From assembly GCA_903820085.1 (NCBI GenBank), contig CAIJGA010000005.1, positions 96,180-160,179 on the forward strand: a stretch of 64,000 nt of DNA, given 5' to 3'. The DNA is from an uncultured Chlorobiaceae bacterium (GTDB lineage Bacteria > Bacteroidota > Chlorobiia > Chlorobiales > Chlorobiaceae). The translations under genes were made by a program, and so were the position numbers. Positions 42,952-53,963 of this stretch are shown in pieces. The first letter of the stretch is position 1. The number at the start of each line of letters is the position of its first letter. The notes beneath the pieces were generated by a model. The model was not told the DNA's origin and ran no database searches. It worked only from the letters and a program-made list of their open reading frames with translations.

Positions 42952-44025
42952 TTATTGCTGCTGCTGATGCTGCTGTGCCTGGCTCCAGTTGGCTCGTCCA
43001 CCGGCTATTCCGGTAAAGGGAAGGGCTTCTTCAATGTCTGTTGACTCTATTTCCGGGGTGTGATAGGCAAAATAGGTCAGGTGAACCTGTTCTCCAACTT
43101 TCATCAGTCGCTGTTCCAGATCTGCAAGATAGTTGTGCAGGCCGGTTGCGAAAATATCTTCAATGGCGGTGTAACTCAGTTCTGCCTCCAGTTTTCCGAT
43201 CAGCCGGTCGGCGTTGTTGACGTAGCGGTGACGGGAACTTCCCGATATGCGCCAAAGGGCATCTTCAGCCGCACAGACAGAAAAGTTGATGCTGCGTGGA
43301 AAGGTACGATCGAGAATGAGGAAGCGCAGGATGTTGTCGGGATCAATTTTTGAAAGATAGACCTTGCGGAACGCCTCAAGCGCACTGCAGCTTTTGAGTA
43401 CGGCCATCCATTGAATGATATCCTCTGATCCTGCAACAAGTTCCGGTTGGCTTTGCGCTTCGGATAGCAGCATGTGGTATTTGACATCAATCAGCCGGGC
43501 GATGTTGTCGGTTCGCTCAAGATACTTGGCAATCTGTATGAAGTCCCATCCTTCGTTGTGGGAGAAGGTGTTGTCGGTTATGCCCTGAAAGAGGTGCGAG
43601 GCGTTTTTGATCTCCTTGTAGAAGCCGTAGGGGTCGTTCTGCACAAATTGCGGGGTAACGTTTTGCAGGTAGTGGTAGAGGTTATTGACCTGCTCCCACA
43701 TCTCGCTTGAAATGCTCTCGATGATGCTTCGCGCGTTTTCTCTGGCCAGCCCGATACAGGAGGTAATGGAGTTCGGATTGCTTTTGTTGAAGACCAGGTA
43801 ATCAGTAACCGTGCGGGCGGAGTACTCATCATAGAGGGTGTTGAACCGATCCTTGTCGCTGGTGACAAGGATAAGGGCTACCCAGTAGCTCGGGTTCTCG
43901 ACGTGGGTAATTTTATTGAGGTCGAGCAGCAGGTTGAAATTGACGTCGAGAAACCGGGCAGTATTTTCTGCCCGTTCGAAATAACGGCTCATCCAGAAGA
44001 GCGATTCGGCAACACGGCTTAACAT
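42952..44025 (-). CDS. Alpha-E domain protein (DUF403)
   Basis: An all-helical 357-residue protein starting MLSRVAESLFWMSRYFERAE, the hallmark of the alpha-E family. 'WDFIQIAKYLERTDNIARLI' repeats the motif internally (Glu-Arg-x-Asn/Asp), and the last 40 residues are Gln/Ala rich. Function unknown. 20 bp after the ATP-grasp gene and 21 bp before the transglutaminase gene. Confidence 0.9.
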   Translation of the reverse strand: MLSRVAESLFWMSRYFERAENTARFLDVNFNLLLDLNKITHVENPSYWVALILVTSDKDRFNTLYDEYSARTVTDYLVFNKSNPNSITSCIGLARENARSIIESISSEMWEQVNNLYHYLQNVTPQFVQNDPYGFYKEIKNASHLFQGITDNTFSHNEGWDFIQIAKYLERTDNIARLIDVKYHMLLSEAQSQPELVAGSEDIIQWMAVLKSCSALEAFRKVYLSKIDPDNILRFLILDRTFPRSINFSVCAAEDALWRISGSSRHRYVNNADRLIGKLEAELSYTAIEDIFATGLHNYLADLEQRLMKVGEQVHLTYFAYHTPEIESTDIEEALPFTGIAGGRANWSQAQQHQQQQ

Positions 44026-44045
44026 AGGTAATAAAAAATTAGTGT

Positions 44046-45494
44046 TTATTCATCGACAACCCAGGTGTCCTTGCTTCCTCCCCCCTGAGAGGAGTTGACC
44101 ACCAGTGAGCCACGTTTGAGGGCTACTCTTGTCAGACCTCCGGGGACTATAGTAACAGTTTTGCCGTACAATACATAGGGGCGAAGGTCGATATGGCACC
44201 CGAAGAGTTCGGTGTCGTTGAAAAAACTGGGGTGGCGAGACAGCGAAATGGTTGGCTGGGCAATATAGTTCCTTGGATTGGCGACAATCATCTCTGCAAA
44301 ATTCTCCTGCTGTTCAACGGTTGATTCCGGGCCGATCAGCATGCCGTAGCCTCCCGATTCATTGGCAGCCTTCACCACCAGCGAATCGAGGTTTGCCAGA
44401 ATATATTTGAGATCAGCAGGATTGCTTGCCAGCCAGGTTGGCACATTTTCCAGAATCGGATCCTCTCCGAGGTAGTATTTGATGATTTTCGGTACAAAAC
44501 TGTAGATCACCTTGTCGTCGGCTACGCCGCAACCGATGGCATTTGCGAGGGTGACATTGCCTTTGCGGTATGCGTTGACGAGGCCTGCAACGCCAAGTTT
44601 TGAGTCGGGACGGAAGACGAGCGGATCGAGGTAGGCGTCGTCAACCCTGCGATAGATCACGTCAACCTGCTCAAGTCCACGTGTGGTTCTGGTGTAGACC
44701 TTGTTGTTGTTGACAACGAGATCTTTTCCTTCTGTGAGTTCAATGCCCATCTGGCGGGCAAGGAAGCTGTGTTCGAAGTATGCAGAGTTGTAGATGCCAG
44801 GGGTAAGCAGCACGACGTTTGGATCACGGCGTGATGCCGGACTGATCTCCTGCAGGGTGCGGAGCAACTCCTGGGGATAATTTTCGATTGGCCGGATTTT
44901 GTACTTGTCGAACAAGACCGGGAAGGCGCGTTTCATAGCCTGCCGGTTTTGCAGCATATAGGAGACACCGCTCGGGGTGCGCAGGTTGTCTTCGAGCACC
45001 ATGTAGTTGCCTTGCCCGTCGCGAATGATATCACTGCCGGTGACATGGATGTAAATGCCGAGGGGTGGATTGACTCCGATAAATTCCCGTCTGAAGTGCT
45101 GGCTTCCGAGAATCAGTTCGGCAGGAATGATTTTGTCTTTGAGGATTTTCTGGCCATGATAGATGTCATTCAGAAAGGCATTGAGTGCGGTAATTCGCTG
45201 AATGAGCCCTTTTTCGATGATCTGCCATTCGTGGGAAGGAACCACTCTTGGAATCAGATCAAATGGAAAAAGCCGTTCAACACCTTCATCCTCGCCGTAA
45301 ACGGTAAATGTTATACCCTGGTTCCTGAAAAAAATATTGACAATCTCCCGGCGTGCCTTGATATCGTCAACCGAAAACTGACCGAAGCGGTGAAGCATCT
45401 TGTCGTAGTGCGGTCTCGGGGCTCCCTCTTTTGAGATAACCTCGTCAAAAAACTGAGCGGTTTCGGCTTCGTAGCGCTCAAAAAAGCGAATCAT
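44046..45494 (-). CDS. Circularly permuted ATP-grasp type 2 protein
   Basis: A 482-residue protein of the DUF404/DUF407 type, a circularly permuted ATP-grasp amidoligase. Key phrases: '[20 protein letters not shown]', '[18 protein letters not shown]', '[13 protein letters not shown]' and '[20 protein letters not shown]', with the Lys/Glu ATP-grasp pair. Predicted to form a peptide or amide bond at the cost of ATP. First gene of the three-gene operon. Confidence 0.9.
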   Translation of the reverse strand: MIRFFERYEAETAQFFDEVISKEGAPRPHYDKMLHRFGQFSVDDIKARREIVNIFFRNQGITFTVYGEDEGVERLFPFDLIPRVVPSHEWQIIEKGLIQRITALNAFLNDIYHGQKILKDKIIPAELILGSQHFRREFIGVNPPLGIYIHVTGSDIIRDGQGNYMVLEDNLRTPSGVSYMLQNRQAMKRAFPVLFDKYKIRPIENYPQELLRTLQEISPASRRDPNVVLLTPGIYNSAYFEHSFLARQMGIELTEGKDLVVNNNKVYTRTTRGLEQVDVIYRRVDDAYLDPLVFRPDSKLGVAGLVNAYRKGNVTLANAIGCGVADDKVIYSFVPKIIKYYLGEDPILENVPTWLASNPADLKYILANLDSLVVKAANESGGYGMLIGPESTVEQQENFAEMIVANPRNYIAQPTISLSRHPSFFNDTELFGCHIDLRPYVLYGKTVTIVPGGLTRVALKRGSLVVNSSQGGGSKDTWVVDE

Positions 45495-45804
45495 ACGAGT
45501 ATGAATTCTTGTTGTTTATGGAAAATCACCTATTGTAGCTACTATATACTTAAATAATTTCGGATTTTGATTGAATGTACCTAATAAATTTAAAATCTGA
45601 GGTGTATTTTGCGGTTATTTCTGTTTTTGCCTTGTTGAGCTTCAGTTTCTTTTGATTTGCGTGGCCAGGTTATTCTGGCTGATGAACTTCGTTTTTGCCT
45701 TGTCAAGGCGATACATTGTTGTTATTATAGACGCAGAATATATTTAATCAAACCTTTCAAAGGCCGGCCGTATTGCGGCTGCAACCCATTACTGATAACG
45801 AGCA
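45495..45804. other. A/T-rich divergent promoter region
   Basis: 310 bp between the ATP-grasp operon and the epimerase gene. A 13-bp direct repeat, GTTTTTGCCTTGT, occurs at 45623-45635 and 45691-45703. No small gene or RNA is evident. Probably holds both promoters. Confidence 0.4.
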
Positions 45805-46818
45805 ATGAAGATTCTGGTGACTGGTGCCGCAGGATTTATAGGATTTCACGTTTGCAAGCGTCTCCTTGAACGGGGAGAGCAGGTGACCGGTATCGATAAC
45901 ATGAACGATTATTATGACGTTTCACTCAAGGAGGCGCGGCTTTCGATGCTTGCGCCTTTTGAAGGGTTTACCTTTTTGAAAGCTGATCTTTCCGACAGAA
46001 GTGCGATGGAGGAGCTTTTTAAAAGGGGCGGGTTTGAGCGTGTGGTCAATCTTGCCGCGCAGGCCGGTGTGCGTTATTCAATCCAGAATCCCCATGCCTA
46101 CATTGAGAGCAATATTGTCGGGTTTCTCAATATCCTTGAAGGGTGCCGCCATAACGGTGTGAAGCATCTCGTTTACGCTTCGTCAAGCTCGGTCTATGGT
46201 GCCAATGAAACCATGCCTTTTTCCGTGCACGACAACGTCGATCATCCGCTCTCGCTCTATGCCGCAAGCAAGAAGGCCAATGAGCTGATGGCCCATACCT
46301 ACAGTAACCTCTACAATCTGCCGACAACCGGCCTGCGCTTTTTTACCGTCTACGGTCCATGGGGACGGCCCGATATGGCACTCTTTCTCTTTACTGATGC
46401 CATCGTGAACAACAAGCCAATTCAGGTTTTCAATTACGGCAAGCATCGCCGGGACTTTACCTTTATTGATGATATTACCGAGGGTATTTTGCGGACGCTC
46501 GACCATGTTGCCGAACCGAATCCTGCATGGTCAGGCATCAAGCCCGACCCCGGCACGAGCAAGGCTCCCTGGAGAGTTTACAATATCGGGAACAGCAGCC
46601 CGGTCGAGCTGATGGATTATATTGAAGCACTCGAAGGGCAGCTTGGCCGGACGGCCATAAAAGAGTTCCTTCCACTGCAGCCAGGCGATGTGCCCGACAC
46701 TTGCGCCGACGTTGACCAATTGATGGAGGATGTTCACTACAAGCCGGAAACCACCGTACAGGAGGGTATCCGGCGATTTGTTGCCTGGTATCGCGAGTAC
46801 TATGCTTTTCCAGTGTAA
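45805..46818 (+). CDS. NAD-dependent sugar epimerase, UDP-glucuronate 4-epimerase type
   Basis: Extended short-chain dehydrogenase of 337 residues. Rossmann '[20 protein letters not shown]', catalytic Ser-Tyr-Lys (SSSSVYGAN and YAASKKANE), and '[20 protein letters not shown]' with '[15 protein letters not shown]' are those of the LspL/CapI UDP-glucuronate epimerases, which make UDP-galacturonate for surface polysaccharides. The exact substrate should be checked. Monocistronic. Confidence 0.85.
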   Translation: MKILVTGAAGFIGFHVCKRLLERGEQVTGIDNMNDYYDVSLKEARLSMLAPFEGFTFLKADLSDRSAMEELFKRGGFERVVNLAAQAGVRYSIQNPHAYIESNIVGFLNILEGCRHNGVKHLVYASSSSVYGANETMPFSVHDNVDHPLSLYAASKKANELMAHTYSNLYNLPTTGLRFFTVYGPWGRPDMALFLFTDAIVNNKPIQVFNYGKHRRDFTFIDDITEGILRTLDHVAEPNPAWSGIKPDPGTSKAPWRVYNIGNSSPVELMDYIEALEGQLGRTAIKEFLPLQPGDVPDTCADVDQLMEDVHYKPETTVQEGIRRFVAWYREYYAFPV

Positions 46819-46851
46819 CGCTATTGCAAAGAATCTGGCAGAGGACAGTAT

Positions 46852-49173
46852 TCAGGCGGGACAAGGATTGAGTAACTCATCAACGCTTTTGATGAGTTTT
46901 TTACTGGTAAAGGGTTTTTGAATAAAGTTCACTCCATCTTCAACCACTCCATGACTTGCAATGATGTCAGCCGTATACCCGGACATAAAGAGTGTCTTGA
47001 GGTTTGGATGCGTTAACAACAGTTTATCGGAGAGCTCGCAGCCGTTCATGTCCGGCATGACGATGTCAGTCAGAAGCAGATCGATACGATCTATATTTTT
47101 TTCAGCAATCCGGATTGCCTCTTGAGGTTTTTCTGCCGGGATTACCATGAATCCCTGCTGCTCAAGCATCCGTTTGCACATATCCAAAATATCGGGCTGG
47201 TCTTCAACAAGAAGCACCGTCTGTTGCTTGTGTCGTATCAATAATGGCTTGATTGATTTGTGCTCAACGGTAACAGCTTCCTTATGGTGCAGCGGCAGTT
47301 GTATCCTTATGCTGGTGCCTTTGCCCGGAGTGCTGTTGCACTCGATAAAGCCATGGTTTTGTTTGACAATCCCATAGACGGTTGAGAGTCCCAGTCCAGT
47401 TCCCTTGCCCACCCCCTTTGTGGTGAAGAATGGTTCAAAAATATGCTGGAGATTTTTTTTGTCGATGCCGCAACCAGTATCCGTAACGGTTATCGTCACA
47501 TAGTTGGCACTGAAATCAGAGGATTGAGCCTGCAGATCCGTGACGTTATGCTGTGATTGACGGGAGGTTGTGATGATGATTTGTCCTTTACCAGAAATGG
47601 CATCGCGCGCGTTGACGATGAGGTTGGTAAGAATCTGGTCTAACTGCGAGGGATCTATCTTCAAGAGGGAGTCCTGGGGCTCTGGTATCCACTGAAGAGT
47701 GATATCTTCGCCAATCAATCTTTTCAGTAAAGAAAGCATACCTTCAACTGCCACATGCAGTTCAATGGATTTTGGAATAATAATCTGCTTTCGGGCAAAA
47801 GAAAGCAACTGTTTGGTCAGATCGGCAGAGTGAGTTGCCGCTTTTTGGATGGTTTCAAGGCCAGTATAGATGGAATCCGGCAGGCCTTCTTCCATAAGGG
47901 CTATTTCAGCGTGTCCAATAATGATCCCTAACATGTTGTTAAAGTCGTGGGCAATACCGCCGGCAAGCTGGCCGACCATCTCCATTTTCTGTGATTGCAA
48001 AAGCTGCTCCTGAAGCTTTTCGCGCTCAATTTCTGCCTGTATTCGTTCTGTAACATCATAGATAATTGAGTAAATCAAGGTTTTGCCTGTCACGACGATG
48101 CTGTTGCTGAACACTTCAACATCGCGAACCGAACCGTTCGCCCTGCGGTGTTTAAAGGAGAGGTTGTTTTTATCACTGTCCCGGTTTTCTGCCATTTCAG
48201 CATTGACTTTTGCCGGAGAAAGCATATTGATCTGATTCAGGTTCATCCGGCAGAGTTCATCAATCGTCCACCCATAATAATTTGCTGCGGCCCGGTTGGC
48301 GTTAATGATATTCAGGGTGTCGGAATCAAGGACCAGCTTTATGGCAGGATGGCTGTCAAAAAGGGATTTGAATCGCTCATTGCTTTGCTTAAGAGCTTCT
48401 TCGGTCTCTTTACGTTCGGTGATATCATGAGTAATGACATGGATAACGGCCTTGCCATCGAGCTCAATTTTGTTGCGGAAAATCTCGACATCCCTAATGG
48501 AACCGTCAGCCCTACGGTGCTTGCCTACAAATTTATTTTGACTTTCGGCGGTGATACTTTTCAGGCTGCTTATGATGGCTTCAGGAGGGAGGGTGTTGAT
48601 ATCCCTGGTGTACATCTGTTTCAGTTCATCAACGGACCACCCATACCATTCAGTGGCCTCCTGATTGACGTCAAGAACCTTTCCTGTATCAGGATCAAGC
48701 AGTGCCTGAATTGCAGAGTGGCTGTTAAAAAGAGTCTTGAACCGTTCCTCGCTTTTTTTGAGCAACTGTTCCGTCTTTTTGCGTTCAGTGATATCATCAA
48801 TTATCACGGCAAAATACTCTTTCTGCGAGCTGTAGATAGAGATATCAAGCCATTGACACAGCGGCTTAAAGTGAAATTCGAATCGATCGGACAGCCCCGT
48901 TTCGGCTACCCTCAGATGTCTTTGGATAAATTCGGGATGTGATTTCCATATGTCTGGGAATACCTCTGATACTTTTAGTCCAACAATATTTTTGATGCCC
49001 GCAAGTCGCTTATAGCCCGCATTAACCTGTAAATGAATAAAGTCTACAGGACGACCCTCTTCATCATAAATTACCTGACAGTAAATAAAGCCATACGGCA
49101 AATTGTGGAACAAATCGCGATATATATCATTTTGATGATCAGTCGTTTTAAGCAGACTCTTTGGGGTATGCAT
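46852..49173 (-). CDS. Cytoplasmic hybrid histidine kinase with PAS sensors and receiver
   Basis: 773 residues, no membrane segment. Three PAS domains (about 15-130, 140-255, 265-385), the last two very similar to each other ('ITERKETEEALKQSNERFK'). Then HisKA with the phospho-His in 'GGIAHDFNNMLGIIIGHAE', HATPase_c ('TDTGCGIDKKNLQHIFEPF', 'GTGLGLSTVYGIVKQNHG') and a C-terminal receiver with the Asp in LLTDIVMPDMNG. Signal and output are unknown; a separate response regulator or methylation enzyme is not nearby. It converges with the epimerase gene. Confidence 0.9.
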   Translation of the reverse strand: MHTPKSLLKTTDHQNDIYRDLFHNLPYGFIYCQVIYDEEGRPVDFIHLQVNAGYKRLAGIKNIVGLKVSEVFPDIWKSHPEFIQRHLRVAETGLSDRFEFHFKPLCQWLDISIYSSQKEYFAVIIDDITERKKTEQLLKKSEERFKTLFNSHSAIQALLDPDTGKVLDVNQEATEWYGWSVDELKQMYTRDINTLPPEAIISSLKSITAESQNKFVGKHRRADGSIRDVEIFRNKIELDGKAVIHVITHDITERKETEEALKQSNERFKSLFDSHPAIKLVLDSDTLNIINANRAAANYYGWTIDELCRMNLNQINMLSPAKVNAEMAENRDSDKNNLSFKHRRANGSVRDVEVFSNSIVVTGKTLIYSIIYDVTERIQAEIEREKLQEQLLQSQKMEMVGQLAGGIAHDFNNMLGIIIGHAEIALMEEGLPDSIYTGLETIQKAATHSADLTKQLLSFARKQIIIPKSIELHVAVEGMLSLLKRLIGEDITLQWIPEPQDSLLKIDPSQLDQILTNLIVNARDAISGKGQIIITTSRQSQHNVTDLQAQSSDFSANYVTITVTDTGCGIDKKNLQHIFEPFFTTKGVGKGTGLGLSTVYGIVKQNHGFIECNSTPGKGTSIRIQLPLHHKEAVTVEHKSIKPLLIRHKQQTVLLVEDQPDILDMCKRMLEQQGFMVIPAEKPQEAIRIAEKNIDRIDLLLTDIVMPDMNGCELSDKLLLTHPNLKTLFMSGYTADIIASHGVVEDGVNFIQKPFTSKKLIKSVDELLNPCPA

Positions 49174-49464
49174 GGGAACGCATGAGAGTATTGATTCAGA
49201 AGTAGGACCAAGAGGCCGTTACCTCCAGGAAGTGACAATCACTGCTTGTACTTCTCCCAGTAACGTTACAAATGAAAAGACAGGCAGTAAGAATATACCA
49301 TGCTTTTCCGGTATTCTTTTCGGCGGAGCAGTCGGTTTATTCGCGGAATGCTGTTCATTGGCTGCCAAGGGAATCGGCCCCGGCCTCTTTCAGCCAAAAG
49401 CCCGCACTTCACAGCCGGGGAGGCAACCGTTTTTATCCGGCTGCTCAGATCAAGTTGCATGGGC

Positions 49465-51000
49465 CTACTCCGGTTTCAGATGCGGGAAGAAGATGACCTC
49501 CCGGATGGAGTCCTGGCCGGTCAGGATCATGACCAGACGGTCGATGCCGATGCCGATGCCGGCGCAGGGGGGCATGCCGTATTCGATGGCGCGGAGGAAG
49601 TCTTCGTCGACAATCATGGCCTCTTCGTCGCCGCGCTGCCTGAGTTTTGCCTGCGATTCGAGCCTTTCGCGCTGGATGACGGGGTCGTTGAGTTCGGAGA
49701 AGGAGTTGCAGACCTCTTTGCCGCCGATGATCAGCTCAAAGCGTTCAACAATGCCAGGCTGTGAGGGGTGCTCCTTGGCAAGGGGCGACATTTCGGTGGG
49801 GTAGTCGATGATGAAGGTTGGCTGAATGAGCTTTGGCTCAACAAATTCACCGAAAATTTCGTCGATTATTTTGCCGCTGCTGATTTTGGGGTCGAGTTCG
49901 AGGCCGAGATCCTTGGCGGTGTAGCGAAGCTGCTCTTCGGATTGGCCGGCAATATTCTTGCCGGTGTATTCGGCAATGGCGTCGATAATGCTGAGGCGGC
50001 GGAAGGGTGGCCTGAGGCTGATTTCGTTGCCGAGAAAGGTGGTGAGTTCGCTCTTGTTGACCGCCAGGGCGGTCTGGCTGAAGAGTTCTTCGACCATTTT
50101 CATCATCCAGTTGTAGTCCTTGTAGGCAACGTAGAGTTCAACCTGGGTGAATTCGGGGTTGTGGAAGCGGTCGATGCCCTCGTTGCGGAAATCCTTGGCA
50201 AACTCAAAGACGCCGTCAAATCCGCCGACGATGAGGCGCTTGAGGTAGAGTTCGTTGGCAATGCGCAGATAGAGCTGCATGTCGAGCGCATTGTGGTGCG
50301 TGGTGAAGGGTCGGGCAGCGGCGCCTCCGTAAATAGGCTGCAAAATCGGGGTTTCGACCTCGAGCCATCCGTTGCCCGTAAAGGAGTTGCGCATGAAGGA
50401 GACAATGGCGCTCCGCTTGATAAAGGTCTCTTTGACCTCCGGATTGACAATAAGGTCAACGTAGCGCTGGCGGTAACGAAGCTCCTTGTCGCTGAAGGCG
50501 TCAAAGACAATCTTTTCGCCGTCAACCTCTTTTTCCTTGGCGACGGGGATGGGGCGCAGCGATTTGGTGAGCAGTTCGAGTGATTCGGCGTGGACGGAGA
50601 TTTCGCCGGTTCTGGTTTTGAAGGTAAAGCCCTTGACGCCGATGATGTCGCCGATGTCGAGCAGTTTGAAAGTGTCGTAGGTGGCGTCGCCAACTTCATC
50701 CTTTTTCATGTAGATCTGGATTCGGCCTGCCGAGTCCTGGAGATGGAAAAAAGAGGCTTTGCCCATCTTTCGGATGGTCATGATGCGTCCGGCCACAGAG
50801 ACCGGTGTTTTGGCATCCTCTACGAAATTGGCGATGATGTGACCGGAGGAGTGGGTGACCTCAAAGTGGGTAGGGTAGGGGTTGACTCCTGCCTCCATAA
50901 GCTGCTGGCGCTCTTCAAGACGGCGCTGCATCTGGTCGTTCAGCGAAATCGGGGCTGGCTGTTCCTGGTTGTTCTTATTCGGTTCGTTCTCTTTATGCAT
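49465..51000 (-). CDS. lysS: Lysyl-tRNA synthetase, class II
   Basis: 511 residues from ATG 51000 ([14 protein letters not shown]); the longer frame from 51048 adds only a poor extension. The N-terminal OB-fold anticodon domain is followed by the class II core: motif 1 '[20 protein letters not shown]', motif 2 '[20 protein letters not shown]', motif 3 '[20 protein letters not shown]'. Charges tRNA-Lys. Monocistronic; the G/C-rich coding sequence gives a long antisense frame which is not a gene. Confidence 0.97.
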   Translation of the reverse strand: MHKENEPNKNNQEQPAPISLNDQMQRRLEERQQLMEAGVNPYPTHFEVTHSSGHIIANFVEDAKTPVSVAGRIMTIRKMGKASFFHLQDSAGRIQIYMKKDEVGDATYDTFKLLDIGDIIGVKGFTFKTRTGEISVHAESLELLTKSLRPIPVAKEKEVDGEKIVFDAFSDKELRYRQRYVDLIVNPEVKETFIKRSAIVSFMRNSFTGNGWLEVETPILQPIYGGAAARPFTTHHNALDMQLYLRIANELYLKRLIVGGFDGVFEFAKDFRNEGIDRFHNPEFTQVELYVAYKDYNWMMKMVEELFSQTALAVNKSELTTFLGNEISLRPPFRRLSIIDAIAEYTGKNIAGQSEEQLRYTAKDLGLELDPKISSGKIIDEIFGEFVEPKLIQPTFIIDYPTEMSPLAKEHPSQPGIVERFELIIGGKEVCNSFSELNDPVIQRERLESQAKLRQRGDEEAMIVDEDFLRAIEYGMPPCAGIGIGIDRLVMILTGQDSIREVIFFPHLKPE

Positions 51001-51097
51001 GATGGTTTGGTCGCCTGTAGAATTCTGTAAATGAAAAAATGTGGTCAATTATCTTGTGGATCTGTCGGGCAGTTTTTTTGCAAGATGTTGCTGCCTT

Positions 51098-52030
51098 TCA
51101 GCATGAGACATAAGTTTTATACCAGACGTAAGGAATGGTGCTGATTTTCTGGAAAAAAGAGCGATAGGCCCTTTTTGAAAAAACGTCGTACTGGTTTTTT
51201 TCGATTGCGGTCAAGATATTGCCGTAGTTGATGCTGCTAATGGCGACACCAAAGCGGCTTCGCTTTTCAAGCATCGGGATCCCTTTTTCGGAGGAGCGGT
51301 AGTAGCCTCTTGCCCGTTCGATCTGGAACTTCATCAGATTGAGGAAGTTATCGTTCATCCTCTTTTGCATGAGCTCTTCGCTTGAATAGTTGAACCGGCG
51401 CAGATCCTCAAGCGGAAGATAGATTCTGCCACGGTCAACATCTTCACCGACGTCGCGGAGGATGTTGGTCAACTGCATGGCAATGCCGAGATCTATAGCG
51501 TGCTCCAGTGCCTGGCGGTCGCTGTAGCCGAAAATTTCGGAGGTCATCAGCCCAACGACTGCTGCGACCTTGTAGCAGTAAACGTAAAGCTCGTCGAAGG
51601 TTTCGAAGGGTTTGAAGTCGATATCCATGGCAACGCCGTCCATCAGGTCAAGCGGGAGCTCTATCGGAATTGCATAGCTTTTCAGGGTGTCGTGCCAGGC
51701 CATCATGATCGGATCATGGTCAAATTTTCCGCTGTAGCATGACTGAAGCTTTGATTTCCAGCCTTCAAGCATTCTCTGGATCTCTTCGCCGGTAATAAGA
51801 CCGTTGGTCAGTTTAACCTCTGCCATATCGACGATGTCATCAACCGTGCGCAGCAATGCGTAGATGGCAAAAATCGGTTTCTGCTGTTTTTTTGGCAGAA
51901 ACATGCTCGCAAGGTAGAAGGTTTTTGCATGATCTTTTGAAATCTGCCGACAGTAGGTATAGGCATCTTCAAGTGTTATCAGCTTTTCAGCCTGCGGCTT
52001 TGCGCTACTTCCGTTATCGTTGTGGTTCAT
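51098..52030 (-). CDS. crtB: Phytoene synthase
   Basis: Condenses two geranylgeranyl diphosphates to phytoene, feeding CrtP/CrtQ. The 310-residue trans-isoprenyl synthase has both Asp-rich motifs, 'LLRTVDDIVDMAE' and 'NILRDVGEDVDRGRIYLP', and 'YCYKVAAVVGLM'. Squalene/dehydrosqualene synthases are related, but in this pigment-making host CrtB is most likely. Confidence 0.9.
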   Translation of the reverse strand: MNHNDNGSSAKPQAEKLITLEDAYTYCRQISKDHAKTFYLASMFLPKKQQKPIFAIYALLRTVDDIVDMAEVKLTNGLITGEEIQRMLEGWKSKLQSCYSGKFDHDPIMMAWHDTLKSYAIPIELPLDLMDGVAMDIDFKPFETFDELYVYCYKVAAVVGLMTSEIFGYSDRQALEHAIDLGIAMQLTNILRDVGEDVDRGRIYLPLEDLRRFNYSSEELMQKRMNDNFLNLMKFQIERARGYYRSSEKGIPMLEKRSRFGVAISSINYGNILTAIEKNQYDVFSKRAYRSFFQKISTIPYVWYKTYVSC

Positions 52031-52241
52031 CTGCCATGGGCGCTTATATTAACCTGTTCTGGTCATCACAGCTTTTTTACCCTTTTGCGGTGTGGGGTGA
52101 AAGCAAAAATGTGTACCTTTTTAAAGACCTAGTACGTTTACCAAGAATGAGCTGTCAAGATAAAACAATGGTTGTAATATAGCAACATGCCAAGTTCCAG
52201 CTCTTTATCATTCAAATACTTACGTAACTTATTGCTGACTG

Positions 52242-53546
52242 TTGAATACTGTTGAACCTGAAAATAGAAGGGAAAAGGCTGTTCTTGTCGGCCTCTGTTC
52301 CCCCCCTGAAACACCACGATCACTTGTTGAGGAATATCTCGATGAGCTTACGTTTCTTGCCGATACCGCCGGAGCGGATGTGGTGGAATCGTTCATACAG
52401 GACAAAAAGCTGCGTGACCCGGCTTACTGTATAGGAAAAGGGAAGGTTGAGGAGCTTGTTGCATTTGTCAAGGAGAAGGAGATCGATCTCGTGATTTTCG
52501 ATGACGATCTTTCGCCTGCCCAGGCAAGAAACCTCGAAAAATCACTTGAGTGCAAGGTTATTGACCGTACGGGTCTTATTCTGCAGATTTTTGCCATAAG
52601 GGCTCAATCAGCTCAGGCAAAGATGCAGGTGGAACTTGCCCAGCTCGAATACATGCTTCCCCGTCTTTCGGGACAGTGGACACATTTGTCGAAGCAGAAG
52701 GGAGGCATCGGTAACAAGGGACCTGGTGAAACCCAGATTGAGACTGACCGCCGTCTGGTACGCAACCGTATCGGCCTGCTGAAAAAGAAGCTTCGGGAGG
52801 TGTCGCTGCAGCATGATACCCAGACACGCGGACGGCAGGCCGTACCGAGAGTTTCACTGGTTGGCTATACCAATGCCGGCAAGTCTACCCTGATGAATGC
52901 ACTTTGCCCCGAGGCTGAGGCTTTTGCCGAAAACAGGCTTTTTGCCACGCTCGATACCAAAACACGCCGTCTGGAGCTGAACATCAACAAGCTGGTGCTG
53001 CTCTCGGATACGGTTGGTTTTATCCGAAAGCTTCCGCATACGCTGGTTGAAAGTTTCAAATCGACCCTTGATGAGGTGCTTCAAGCCGATTTTCTGCTTC
53101 ATGTGATTGATATCAGTCATCCCGGTTTTGAGGATCAGATGCATGTCGTTCGTGAGACGCTCAAGGAGATTGGCGTCGAGCACGAAAATATCGTTGAGGT
53201 TTTCAACAAGATTGATGCTTTGGAAGATCCTTCACTTCTGCGTGAAATGAGCGAGAAGTATCCTGACGCCGTTTTTATTTCCGCTATTCGCGGACTTAAT
53301 ATTTTACGCCTCAAAGAGATTATTGCCGAGCAGGTTGACCGCGATTATACGGAACGCAAAATCAGCGTGCATGTCTCCAACTACAAGCTGATTACCTACC
53401 TTTACGAACATACGGAAGTTATCGACAAGCGTTATGTGGATGAAGAGGTGGAGCTGACCTTCAGGGTACGTAAAAATCAGCTCAAGCATATTGATGCTCT
53501 TATCAACTCATCACAAATCATCCACGATGACGCTGCAGATTCATAA
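52242..53546 (+). CDS. hflX: Ribosome-splitting GTPase HflX
   Basis: 434 residues. The start is TTG 52242; a stop codon lies two codons upstream and no better start is in frame, and no strong ribosome site is seen. HflX N-terminal domain ('IGKGKVEELVAFVKEKEIDL', 'IDRTGLILQIFAIRAQSAQA'), the linker 'GGIGNKGPGETQIETDRRLV', then the GTPase with 'LVGYTNAGKSTLMNAL', 'LSDTVGFIRKLPHTLVESF' and 'NKID'. It recycles stalled ribosomes. Followed by ybeY, which it overlaps by 20 bp. Confidence 0.94.
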   Translation: MNTVEPENRREKAVLVGLCSPPETPRSLVEEYLDELTFLADTAGADVVESFIQDKKLRDPAYCIGKGKVEELVAFVKEKEIDLVIFDDDLSPAQARNLEKSLECKVIDRTGLILQIFAIRAQSAQAKMQVELAQLEYMLPRLSGQWTHLSKQKGGIGNKGPGETQIETDRRLVRNRIGLLKKKLREVSLQHDTQTRGRQAVPRVSLVGYTNAGKSTLMNALCPEAEAFAENRLFATLDTKTRRLELNINKLVLLSDTVGFIRKLPHTLVESFKSTLDEVLQADFLLHVIDISHPGFEDQMHVVRETLKEIGVEHENIVEVFNKIDALEDPSLLREMSEKYPDAVFISAIRGLNILRLKEIIAEQVDRDYTERKISVHVSNYKLITYLYEHTEVIDKRYVDEEVELTFRVRKNQLKHIDALINSSQIIHDDAADS

Positions 53547-53949
53547 CACCACCAAAAGGGAGATTCCGGAGCAGCAGCTTGAAAAAGCTGTTTTGATGGT
53601 TCTCGAAAATGAGGGCTGCAGCGTGGAGTCGATTGTTGGTGTCTACTGCGGCAACAAAATGATACAGCGCATCAACAGGGAGTTTCTCGGCCACGATTAT
53701 CCTACCGATACCATTACTTTCCGGTACAACAAGGAGAGCGATATCGACGGGGAGTTTTATATTTCGCTCGATGTGGTCAAGGAAAATGCTGCAAGATTTG
53801 CGGTGGATTTTCAGCAGGAACTTTTGCGCGTCACCTTCCATTCTGCGCTTCATCTCATCGGCTATGATGATCAGTCCGAGGATGATCGAGCGCTGATGCA
53901 GGAAAAAGAGAGCTTCTATCTCAATCGTATCGGAGCCGGAACTGCATAA
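53527..53949 (+). CDS. ybeY: Endoribonuclease YbeY
   Basis: Zn-dependent RNase for 16S rRNA 3'-end maturation and ribosome quality control. Start ATG 53527 (MTLQIHNTTKRE), 140 residues. The metal motif reads HSALHLIGYDD: H105, H109 and D115, where most YbeY have a third His (HGxLHLxGYDH). 'LNREFLGHDYPTDTITFRY' appears as INREFLGHDYPTDTITF. Coupled to hflX. Confidence 0.88.
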   Translation: MTLQIHNTTKREIPEQQLEKAVLMVLENEGCSVESIVGVYCGNKMIQRINREFLGHDYPTDTITFRYNKESDIDGEFYISLDVVKENAARFAVDFQQELLRVTFHSALHLIGYDDQSEDDRALMQEKESFYLNRIGAGTA

Positions 53950-53963
53950 TTATCATCGACAAC

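Noticed and set aside
48148..48942. 264-residue frame opposite the hybrid kinase
   Set aside because: Antisense to repeated PAS domains; its own internal repeats only mirror them.
49768..50583. 271-residue plus-strand frame opposite lysS
   Set aside because: An antisense shadow of a conserved synthetase with biased G/C codon positions; no ribosome site and no family resemblance.
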